Below, one piece after another: positions 8,108-16,595 of a DNA stretch of 19,553 nucleotides (positions are counted from its first letter, which is position 1; every line of letters starts with the position of its first letter). The stretch covers positions 812,986 to 832,538 of the forward strand of contig NC_090625.1 of assembly GCF_004359215.1 (NCBI RefSeq). Direction: 5' to 3'. The notes beneath the pieces are model-generated. The model worked only from the letters and a program-made list of their open reading frames with translations. It did no database searches and was not told the DNA's origin. This stretch comes from Bremia lactucae (Eukaryota > Oomycota > Peronosporomycetes > Peronosporales > Peronosporaceae). A program made the position numbers and the translations under genes.

Positions 8108-9250
8108 ATGGCCACACCCTCTTCAAATGGTCGCAATGTAATTCTTCGCCATGTACTCATTTTCCACCGCCACGGAGACCGAACGCCCGTGCTTACGTTT
8201 ATTGGCTCAAAGATGGAACCAACACCAGAGGAAAATGATTTCTGGGCCTCCAAAGTGGCCACACCCGAGCAAATTGAATTGCTACAACAGACGGCCAAGG
8301 TCGTGGGTCCTGATAAGACACAGCCACCATTTATAACTCCTTCAAAAGAATCACAGCATCCTTATGGACTACTGACTCAAAAGGGCGTGAAGCACATGAC
8401 AAACAAAGGTCGAGCACTGCGAGAGAAGTACGGACATTTACTTGACCACGACGTTAAGGTCGAGGACATTTACATCCTTTCCAGCAGTGTCCCTCGCACG
8501 ATCGAGTCCGTGCAATGCCTATTACGAGGTTTCTTTTCCAGACACGATGACCAACAGTCAAGGATTCCGCAATTTTATGTGCACACATACAAACACAATG
8601 TCTTGGCGCCCGTGCATCCATTGCAAGTGTTTAACGAGATTGAGCTCATTGTGCACGACGATGTTTTGGGATTAAGAAGCGAGGTTGAGCGTGATGCCAT
8701 GAAAAAGCTAAGCTTGCATTTGCGTGAGTGTCTGGGCGTGCCCAGCGATCAGCCACTATCTTGGACAGCACTGCGAGATGCGCTAACGTGTCGTCGCGCG
8801 CATGACTGGCCATATCCCGAAGGTGTGACCTATGAGATCTTTAAGCAGATTGAAGCGTATGATACGTGGCTTTGGCAGCGTTTGTACCATCGTAAAGCCT
8901 TTTGTTATCAAGCTTTCAAGAGTGGCGTGAAGGAGGTTTATGAATTTGTCAAGTCAGTGGTCGAAAACAAGCAAGTCGCCAAGATTTCTTTTTTCTCGGC
9001 TCATGATAACTCTATTGTGGCACTATTGGGAGCTCTACAGATTGATGTGGGCTTGCGATTGCCTGAGTATGGCACCACACTCGAATTAAACATCTATGAA
9101 GATCCGGCGACACATGATTTTTACATTACGCCGCATTACGAAGATGAAGAAATGGCTTTCGCAGGCCATACACAGGATCTATTCTGTCCATTCCAGCGGT
9201 TCGAATCTCTGGCTCTTGACTTTTTGTCTTGCGAAGAAATAGTTAGCTAA
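8108..9250 (+). CDS. Histidine acid phosphatase (lysophosphatidic acid phosphatase/ACP6-like)
   Basis: This encodes 380 residues without introns. The family signature RHGDRTP is at residues 21-27, where His22 is expected to be the phosphorylated nucleophile. The C-terminal proton-donor pair His299-Asp300 lies in SAHDNS. SSSVPRTIESVQCLL, about 125 residues in, matches the conserved internal Arg-containing segment of the family. Length fits branch 2 histidine phosphatases. There is no N-terminal signal peptide or membrane segment, unlike secreted phytases and lysosomal acid phosphatases. An intracellular enzyme of the ACP6 type, removing phosphate from lysophosphatidic acid or a similar monoester, is the best guess. 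The substrate cannot be read from sequence. The ATG at 8108 has context ACAAAATGG and starts MATPSSNGRN. Confidence 0.88.
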   Translation: MATPSSNGRNVILRHVLIFHRHGDRTPVLTFIGSKMEPTPEENDFWASKVATPEQIELLQQTAKVVGPDKTQPPFITPSKESQHPYGLLTQKGVKHMTNKGRALREKYGHLLDHDVKVEDIYILSSSVPRTIESVQCLLRGFFSRHDDQQSRIPQFYVHTYKHNVLAPVHPLQVFNEIELIVHDDVLGLRSEVERDAMKKLSLHLRECLGVPSDQPLSWTALRDALTCRRAHDWPYPEGVTYEIFKQIEAYDTWLWQRLYHRKAFCYQAFKSGVKEVYEFVKSVVENKQVAKISFFSAHDNSIVALLGALQIDVGLRLPEYGTTLELNIYEDPATHDFYITPHYEDEEMAFAGHTQDLFCPFQRFESLALDFLSCEEIVS

Positions 9251-9611
9251 CATGCAAATGTATTGCAACTTCAAAGATTCATTGGTTAATGTGATCGTAG
9301 CACCTAAATACTACCAATTATATTTTTTATTTATTTCTGCACATATTTTTATTAAATATGCAGAACAAAATAAAAACAGTTATTAATAAGATTAATTTTG
9401 TTTCACATGAGCTTGGTCAAGATGTTCTCTTCGAGGTTGAGATATGGCAATTTACCGCCAAAATAAAAAAAAATTAGTTCATTTTATCGTCTTCTATTGG
9501 CTTAGCCTCATCCGCCTTTCCAAAACTCGCGCCATGACTTAAGGTGCAGAATCTGACCAACGACTGTGCAACCATCTGCAGCTTTCCAGCATCACTCTTT
9601 GCGCGCCACAA
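9251..9611. other. Intergenic region: phosphatase 3' UTR and CXC gene promoter
   Basis: AT-rich, with polyadenylation-like AATAAA sequences around 9365-9375. An imperfect hairpin lies at 9336-9364 (TCTGCACATATTT paired with AAATATGCAGA). The right end carries an initiator-like motif. No gene is seen. Confidence 0.5.
9592..9598 (+). promoter_or_regulatory. Oomycete initiator-like motif of the CXC/F-box gene
   Basis: TCACTCT followed by TTGCGC matches the Inr core YCAYTYY. Initiation at the A (9594) gives an 18-nt leader to the ATG at 9612, short but acceptable. Confidence 0.45.
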
Positions 9612-12600
9612 ATGTCTCTTGCAAACCCTCCAAGGTTAAACTACAAACCTGCTGGCTGCGGTGAAACGGAGTCGGATATGCCTATCACAGATCGACAACA
9701 GGCAGCAGATACGACGCAGCCAGAGCAAGAGCCGGAGTCAAAGCGAGTACAGACTCCTGAAAATGACGATGCACTTAGCGTTATTTCTAGTAATGTATCT
9801 CTTCACGACAGCGATTTCGACTTTTCACCTCTGGATTTCGACAAAAATTTCACGCTACTGACGCCGCCACCTCATCGACGCATTTTTGCCAATTTTTCAA
9901 AAGATAGCTCTGGAAAGCTGTCAACACCTTCTCCAGTATATGTATCTAATTCCAGTACTATGTCTTCTCCGTCACAATATATGAAGTCGTCAGAACCAAC
10001 AATTGCTACGTCGATAGGAAAAGAAAAACAGACTGTCAAAACGCCACAGCGACGCTCTAATGTACCTAATTCAAAAAGGTCTTTCACAACAATGCATGAA
10101 AAAATACCTTCTGCGGGTCAAGAGAAAGAAATGGCTGCAAAGCGATACAAAGCTGAAGACAAAGCGCAATCAAGAGCAGTGACTGCGACAATTCCACAGC
10201 AGCATGTTTCTCAACAACTGGAGAGTATTCATTGTTGTAAACAAGAGGTACACGCGTGCCAAAGTGCTCACGATGCTATCAAGTCCGTTGCTATTACTAG
10301 CGGGCGCGTGGAGATTGACCAAGCTAGCCTACCCAGCGGACTTGTTCGATGCCCAAGTGAGCAGGACTCCTTCTTTTCGTATGTCAACTCACTATCTTCT
10401 GAAGACGATTTCGACACTCCTGTCATGTCCATGAGACTTTCTCCGAGCTTATCTTGCTCGTCATATAACTTACCGAAATTGTACGTTCTTTCGTGTTGAG
10501 ATTTCAGGGTTTCGTGCTGATATGTTCGTGATATGCTGCATACAGACTCCCACCTTTTCCCGAGAACGAGCAACGTCAATCTTTTGATGCAAACAATGAT
10601 AATGACATTTCCGATGATGCCACTTTGATTCGCTCCTTGCCTACAATTCAGGCGAAAGAAACTCCAAGCTTTTTAGTAGCTGGTTCATTTGCTGGAGAAT
10701 ACAAATCAGGCTTCAATTGCGCTTCAAAAATCGTCTCTCCAAAGCTTATAAATGCTTATTTGCCTAATATTCAGGCGTCAACTCGTGCTACACCAGGTAA
10801 AACGGAGCGCTCAAAGCTTGCAGGCCATAGCGTCATGAAGCTAAAGCTTCACACATCATGTGAAGCCTCACCATCGTTGCTTTATTCACACACCACTCGA
10901 GATCTCCAAGCTATTAACAAGAGTTTGTAAGCATTGCATGGCCAATCGAAACGAGCTTGACTGATTCAATTTCGTGATGTCCATCTCTTAGAAAGCGGGA
11001 AAGGCATATGTGCCGACGAACAGCCAACACAGAAAACTTCTCAACCATCACGATTCAGCGTAAATTGCTGCAATCGCCAAATAAGTTGGCGACATCAAAG
11101 CGTTTAACTCGGTCACCACTTCAGCAGTGGAATGGACAAACACCTACAGGCAATGAATTGCCTAATTCTTGTACTCACGTTTCAAACGAGAAAGCATCAG
11201 CTCGACTGGCATTACGAATGACTAAAAATACTTCACTATTATCACCTCTTCCTCAATCTCCACAAGCTGGACAAATAGTCGCGCTGACGACTCGAAAGTA
11301 TACGAAAAAGAAGCGAAAAGCGACACAAAATGTCTCGACGAAAGCAATCAAATCATCTGCCACCACACGATTGCAAGCGATCACTTTAGCAAAGCAAGTA
11401 AAGCGGAAAGGAACAATATCAACTTCAGACAAGCTCACTACGCTGACACCGTTGGCTAGCGATGCTGCCGTTAGAGCCACCTTTCAAAAACGCCACTTTC
11501 GGTCGACAATGTTACTGCATTGAAAATGTCGTTGCCATCAGCATCTCAATATTCACATCAATGTGCTGTCATCCCACCATCCAACCCGAGGAAAGCCCCG
11601 TGCAATTGTAAGAAGTCAAAGTGTCTTAAATTCTATTGTGAATGCTTTGCTAGCGGTGGCTATTGCGATGCAAATTGCAACTGTCTAAATTGCTCGAATA
11701 CCACGAAAACGGAAAGTCTTCGTCAGCATGCCATTGCATTGCGACTGGAGAAAAATCCAAAGGCTTTTCAGCCCAAAATTGGCACAAAACCTTTCGGTAT
11801 GACAGCAGGGAATGCAAATTGTTTAGTCGTTAAAGTATCTGAAGGAATAGGCACTTCGTCTCGTGTGTTACTATCACCACCAAATCAGCAAAGGTGTCGG
11901 CATCAGCAGCTACTTATTAGTAGGAATGTTTCAACAAAGGTGCACAAACATGGATGCCACTGTAAGAAATCAGCGTGTCAAAAAAAGTATTGCGAGTGCT
12001 TTCAAGCAGGAGTGATTTGCGGAGAAAATTGCCGATGTATTGTACGTCAACATGACGTGTACTTGGTTATTGTTTGCATTGAAAATGGTTGTCTCATTCT
12101 CTGTAGGAGTGCAAGAATCAGGCATATGTAAAGAATGAAGCAAATACAAGCTCACGTTTGAATGAAACACCGTACAACGAGCTCAAGGAAACTTTGGTAT
12201 CACGAGTTTTTACGGGAATTCGCAAGCGGATGCGTGTTGATGGTAGAGCCTGGAAGGAAGACTTTACGTTGCCATTCAAGACACCGTCGGGGCATGATCG
12301 AAGAGACAAAGAATCAAAAGACGTCGATGGATTGGAAAGGATTTTAGTCCATGGCCAAGTAACAGCAATGCCATGTACTTCACCATCTACGCCGCCTCAA
12401 GTGACGAGACGAAATGACGTCAAACGTTCTTATGTGTCACCGGGAAGAGGCGAAGGGGAGAGAAAACGCACTGCTGGTTCTGGAGCTAAGTACAGCTCAC
12501 TGGTATTAAAAGAGTACGATTCTTTTCGTGACAACTTTGGCGATTGTAGTAATATGCGATCCTCGCGCCGAGTAAAACGAGTGTTTGTGTTGCCATTATT

Positions 12601-12826
12601 TGGTCAAGATCTCGTTCCACTTAAAATTGACATAAGCGCAAAGATATTTGGCTTCCTTACAAACACCGACCTGCACAATGCTAGCTTTGTGAGTCGCTTA
12701 TGGAACCAAGTCGCTCTGGGCGACATTGTCTGGGATCATGCGAATTTTATTCCAAAAAAAGTTAAGACTGGAAATCGTTGGCAACAAAAGACACATCAGA
12801 GAATGCCACCTGTCAAGTCAGAATAA
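9612..12826 (+). CDS. Tesmin/TSO1-like CXC protein with C-terminal F-box; five exons
   Basis: Proposed exons are 9612-10480, 10546-10926, 10992-11397, 11475-12041 and 12107-12826, giving 980 residues in one continuous frame. Residues 1-590 look disordered, rich in Ser/Thr/Pro and basic patches (KKKRKATQ, possible nuclear signal). The first CXC motif starts at Cys595 (PCNCKKSKCLKFYCECF). A linker includes KNPKAFQPK, close to the family's RNPxAFxPK signature. The second CXC motif starts at Cys713 (GCHCKKSACQKKYCECF). Its final Cys is supplied by the fifth exon (CRCI then ECKN), which confirms that splice. CXC pairs bind CHR-type DNA sites in LIN54/TSO1 proteins, so a nuclear cell-cycle or developmental regulator is likely. 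Residues about 912-955 (PLKIDISAKIFGFLTNTDLH...) resemble an F-box, suggesting an SCF link. The third intron is inferred from frame logic. The C-terminus is uncertain: another splice (12761-12821) would extend the protein to 13013. Confidence 0.8.
10481..10545 (+). other. Intron 1 of the CXC/F-box gene (65 nt)
   Basis: Donor GTACGT, acceptor TACAG. Removing it joins AAATT to ACTCCCACC and continues the frame as NLPKLLPPFPENE. It contains a CTGAT branch-like site. Confidence 0.85.
10927..10991 (+). other. Intron 2 of the CXC/F-box gene (65 nt)
   Basis: Donor GTAAGC, acceptor CTTAG. It removes an in-frame stop at the donor and continues as INKSLKRERHMCRR. CTGAT lies about 30 nt before the acceptor. 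Confidence 0.85.
11398..11474 (+). other. Intron 3 of the CXC/F-box gene (77 nt, inferred)
   Basis: Donor GTAAAG, acceptor GTTAG, branch-like CTGAC about 30 nt before the end. It is the only donor/acceptor pair I found that joins the upstream frame to the CXC frame and removes the in-frame TAG at 11472-11474. The join reads TLAKQ then SHLSKTPLSVDN. The donor is less canonical than the others. Confidence 0.65.
12042..12106 (+). other. Intron 4 of the CXC/F-box gene (65 nt)
   Basis: Donor GTACGT, acceptor TGTAG. It splits the second CXC motif: CRCI before, ECKN after, restoring the terminal Cys of the motif. Confidence 0.9.
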
Positions 12827-13052
12827 AGTGTCAACAGAAGTAATGGCAGCAGCGAATTGGTGGCCATCAAACGTGAATGATATCGGCGTTCGATGCCCAG
12901 ATGAGTATACTAGAACGATAATTCTTGGAGAAAGGATCAATCCACAAAAGAAATGTATTATCGAAAACGTCAGCACACTATACGCTTTAACAACGTTAAA
13001 AAAGTGTGTGTAACTTCTGGTGAACCGCGATCACATGCTCCTTACCTGCTCT

Positions 13053-15191
13053 CTAAATGGGGGGCGATACCATGCGGCGTGGGGAATCAAGAGAAATGTG
13101 CTGCATGCGAACTGCGCCAAGGATAACTTCTGGTAACTCTTCATCGGACTGAGCCTCAAGCAGAAATGCCAGGTCCACCACGAGTGATTTGGTCACCCCT
13201 TGCACCATACCCACCACCGTATTCGCAACTGAATTGGACGAGATATCAATGTCCACTTCAAAGTAGTTTTCTCCACGATGGTACAGACACTTGAGCTTGT
13301 TTCCAAGCAAGGTGGGTTTCGATCCAACGGACTGTTTAATTATAAAGCTGCCTTCCACGACCGTAGGAATAAGCTTAAAGCGGGAGTTTCGAAATTGATC
13401 ATCACCATCAATAAAATCATTCAAAAGCTCGGAAAAACCCGAACCATCCTCAAACACATTGTCACGCACTGGCTGGAAATAAAATACCATGCAGACATTC
13501 TCGGGACTCGGAATGATCATGTTGACAACAAACGTGAATCTCGAGCTCGTGCTTCCAATGCTGTCCGAACGCGACGAAATGTTGTACCTCTCTGCAGGAC
13601 TCTCAAACGACAAGAGGTCGACCCCCATCGTGTGGAACATTGCAGGTGCCGACGGAAGCTTCTTCTTATCGGTCAAGTAATTGTGTCCACGAACACAAAA
13701 GAGAGACGAGTCCGGCTCAGCCCACATTTTTTCAGGCAAACTCGTTTCGAGCTTTTGAACCCCCGTGACGACGCCAAATGGGTCAATACTATCTGCGATT
13801 ATGGCAGTGTCTACATCAGTCTTGTCACCGTCTCCAGCAGGTGCCATCGAGACATTGGGTGTAATAAAGTCCGTGGCACTCATTTCATCCCGAATACCCA
13901 CGACACTTCGCAGCATGGGCATCACGAGATCCACCGCCATACCAAGTTGATGGTAAATATACGACCAACCTCCAGGATCGTACCGAACCACGTACGTCAC
14001 GAGCGTACGGATCGATCCACTTGGGACACGCTGCGGAGCAATCACGAAACCACCGCCAAGAAAATTCGCACGCACGTAATTGTGGCGCACACGACACTCG
14101 GGATGCACGATGCTCTGGTACATGACAAAGTACGATCCGTCCTCTTCCCGTCGCCAGTAGCGCATTAGTACGAGGTCGCGGGCTTTTTGCCACCATGGCC
14201 ACAATTGCGTCGGTCGCTGCGTCACGTACACAATATCCGCATGATCATCAAGTTGCTGAATCACACGCATCGTGGCTGTAGCGGCATCCCATCGCTGGAA
14301 TCGCTTGCTATTCATGACAAGACGAAATACTTCGGTAGGCGAGCCATGAACGACTTGCGAGACACGCAAACTCGGGATCTCAGGAGCTTGGGTTGGCGTC
14401 ACAGCAACGCAACACACTGTCATGGCTACAAGTGCGCTACCAAAACTCAAGAGCATATTGTTTGCATACGAAAACATGCAGGCAAAGCTCAAGGCGGCGC
14501 TTACGCAGGCACTTATAAACAAGCCGTTGGTTGTTGCAGCGTGTTGTGCGTACAAATTGGCGGCGACGTTCGGTCCAAGAGGACATTCCTGCATGATTCG
14601 GAGACCTCCTTCCACTCGAGCAAGCCACCACGCTTGCTCTGCCATAACATTGTCGGCGTCAAGATTAAAAAGAGACATTGTGTCTTCATCGGCCTTTAAC
14701 ATCCTTGGCACGTGCGTAGGTGTGGGGAAAATCTCGGCATCCGTTTTCAGCTTCTTTTGATGGGCCACCAATTCCCTTAACGATCGTACGGCATTCTCAA
14801 TTGCACGCTTCCATTCCTTGGCATTTTCTTCGCTTTTTGCCCCCAGATCAAGAAATCGATCCTTCTTGTACGACTTCTCGCCACTGATAACGTCCCCAAC
14901 TGTAAATGTAATCCGAAACATCCACACGGGCCCATGGTGTTTGTGTTTCTCTTCGGAATTGAAGACAGGACTCACAACACACGCGTCGGTGAGAATGTAC
15001 GTCCCTCGTGGCGCGGGGTCACCACGTTTGCGATAGTAGCGAAGCTGGTTGCCATCCAAAAGAAAGTAACGATCCACTAGACAAGGAGAAAGGTTATATA
15101 TATAGGATGTACAGGATTTATACGCGTGTTATATATACGCACGCCAAATAAGGTTCATGTGGTCTCGGCGCTTCGTGAGCCAGCCCTCCAT
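13053..15191 (-). CDS. PH / two-TM / START / EDR2-C (DUF1336) protein, two exons
   Basis: Exons are 15191-15143 and 15076-13053, giving 690 residues. The tiny first exon encodes MEGWLTKRRDHMNLIW, the first strand of a PH domain. Splicing forms a Leu codon and continues DRYFLLDGNQLRYYRK, a good PH match. PH spans about 1-117, ending in the usual amphipathic helix (NAKEWKRAIENAV). Residues about 201-245 hold two adjacent hydrophobic helices. A START-like region covers about 250-415 (SPTEVFRLVMNSKRFQRWD, then VHPECRVRHNYVRANFLGGG). The EDR2 C-terminal domain (DUF1336) covers about 470-680 (CVRGHNYLTDKKK, then SGFSELLNDFIDG, SRFKLIPTVVEGSFIIKQSV). Plant EDR2 is a lipid-binding negative regulator of defence and cell death. 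Here a role in lipid sensing or transfer at membranes is likely, PH contacting phosphoinositides. Convergent with the CXC gene. Confidence 0.88.
15077..15142 (-). other. Intron of the PH-START gene (66 nt)
   Basis: On the minus strand: donor GTGCGT after ATTTGGC, acceptor TGTCTAG before TGGATCG. It splits a Leu codon (C/TG) and joins NLIW to LDRYF within the PH domain. Without it the downstream ORF could begin only at an artefactual GTG. Confidence 0.85.
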
Positions 15192-15255
15192 CGTCACGAC
15201 CGGCAACGAGAGGCACGAGTGTATGTCAATGTGGCGATAATAGGGATAGTAGTCG

Positions 15256-15283
15256 GAAGTGGATATTTCAAACATTGAAGTGG
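15256..15283 (-). promoter_or_regulatory. Two initiator-like motifs upstream of the PH-START gene
   Basis: CCACTTC occurs twice on the minus strand (15283-15277 and 15262-15256). Each matches YCAYTYY and would give leaders of about 90 or 69 nt to the ATG at 15191. Confidence 0.3.
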
Positions 15284-15362
15284 CCTACCCAAAAATAGAG
15301 CTATATTTTCATAATTTCCTAAATTTTGAACGGGTTTCTTTTTTCGACACATCTTCTTCGCC

Positions 15363-16424
15363 TCAAATACCCATCCAGCCTGTGTACCAGCGGTTCTTAT
15401 ACTTGTAGGCGTTCGTCATTTGACGGTACATAACAAAGAAGCCCAGCGCACAGCCAACGATAGAAACGTAGCGCACCGTCGGGTTATGCACGTAGAGAGC
15501 CCATTGCGAGAGCAGAATGATAAAGACAGCGGAGGCGATATCGTATCCGCCAACGATAAGCCCTTCATAGACAAACTGCTGGCGGCCTTGAGGATGAAAG
15601 TACTGAATATTGCCAGCACGATCAGCCGAATAGGGGGCCGGATTGCGGATGATGCAGTACACCATACCAGACACGGAGAGACCATAAAACAGAAGCGAGA
15701 CGGACATCCACAATTGTTTACGACGTATCTTGGCCATCACAAAGTCCAAATGAACTAGTACCAGCTTGGCCGTGACAGCGACGAACACGAGCGCCATTAA
15801 CATAAGCGCGTGGCGAACACTTTTTGACCTCTGCACTTCAATCTCAAACCCCGTTCGTTGCTTTACAAAATCTGCGATAGGCTCGGCTAAAACACCCTGC
15901 GAATAGATGTTGTACATATTCTGCGGTTCCGTTTTCAACGTCTTTGGTATGGGATTCGCCGCATCGATGGAACGGTCTGGGGCCACGTACAGAATGTGGG
16001 GAGCCGAAGTCAGATCATACATTTTAAAAGCAATCCCATTGGTTTCAACGTCCACGACACCAAAAAAGACCTCGAGGCCGTCGCGCGTATCCACTTGAAG
16101 CTGCTTCGCAGCCTCGTAGCTCGTGCCAAGCAACTCAAACTCGGGCGCTACGTGTTTGCACGCCTCACATTTGTATTTCTCAGTCATTGCCGTAAGCAGC
16201 AGGACCAAATGGTACGGACGATCTGGTCGAGAAACGTACTTTAAAAACATATCGTTCGTGAACGGCACGACGCCATGAAGCTTGTGGCTCTGGAGTTGCG
16301 CCAGCTTCTCGCTACCCTTTAGCGGCACAATTTTTTCTTTACGACTCTTTTTGGCCTCAACGTCGACATTTGACCAGCTCACAACCAGTAGCAGCGTCGC
16401 TAGTAGCGACAGCAAACGCATCAT
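15363..16424 (-). CDS. OST3/OST6-type oligosaccharyltransferase subunit
   Basis: This encodes 353 residues. It starts with MMRLLSLLATLLLVVSWS, a signal peptide, then a luminal thioredoxin-like domain with a CxxC motif (KCEACKH, Cys86 and Cys89). Four transmembrane helices follow (ALMLMALVFVAVTAKLVLVH; WMSVSLLFYGLSVSGMVYCI; ASAVFIILLSQWALYV; YVSIVGCALGFFVMY). This is the topology of OST3/OST6, TUSC3 and MAGT1. The family's oxidoreductase domain forms mixed disulfides with substrate proteins so that OST can glycosylate nearby Asn sites; it acts in the ER membrane. The frame is open upstream, with another ATG at 16496. I prefer 16424 because it places the signal peptide at the N-terminus and lies 48 nt after an initiator-like motif. 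Divergent from the glucosidase I gene. Confidence 0.92.
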   Translation of the reverse strand: MMRLLSLLATLLLVVSWSNVDVEAKKSRKEKIVPLKGSEKLAQLQSHKLHGVVPFTNDMFLKYVSRPDRPYHLVLLLTAMTEKYKCEACKHVAPEFELLGTSYEAAKQLQVDTRDGLEVFFGVVDVETNGIAFKMYDLTSAPHILYVAPDRSIDAANPIPKTLKTEPQNMYNIYSQGVLAEPIADFVKQRTGFEIEVQRSKSVRHALMLMALVFVAVTAKLVLVHLDFVMAKIRRKQLWMSVSLLFYGLSVSGMVYCIIRNPAPYSADRAGNIQYFHPQGRQQFVYEGLIVGGYDIASAVFIILLSQWALYVHNPTVRYVSIVGCALGFFVMYRQMTNAYKYKNRWYTGWMGI

Positions 16425-16595
16425 CGCAGACACCAATTTGATCGAAAACTCGCCACGTGGACGATCAAAAATGAAATCGAGCAGCCAAGGAGGCATGTCC
16501 GGTTTATTTCCACCAATCAAAATATATTTTTAGATGATAGTGATGAAATTTCAGCGAATCATCAAATTCAAAATTGTCAATCGATTTTATTTGAA
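16425..16595. promoter_or_regulatory. Shared divergent promoter of OST3/OST6 and glucosidase I genes
   Basis: Only 171 bp separate the two start codons, so both promoters and 5' UTRs must fit here. On the minus strand TCATTTTTGATC (Inr core at 16474-16468) is a good initiator match for the OST gene. On the plus side I find no equally clear Inr; the 50 bp before the glucosidase ATG are AT-rich. Confidence 0.6.

Noticed and set aside
11502..11590. Alternative intron GTCGAC...CCGAG before the first CXC motif
   Set aside because: It restores the frame, but the donor is poor and it removes codons reading PRK just before the motif, a family-typical lead-in. The 11398-11474 intron keeps these and removes the only in-frame stop.
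13278..14168. 296-codon plus-strand ORF
   Set aside because: It lies fully antisense to the START/DUF1336 exon, is rich in Arg/His/Thr as expected of a shadow frame, and has no domain.
16425..16496. Upstream ATG (16496) for the OST3/OST6 protein
   Set aside because: It would add 24 residues before the signal peptide and lies upstream of the best initiator motif, so the start at 16424 is preferred.
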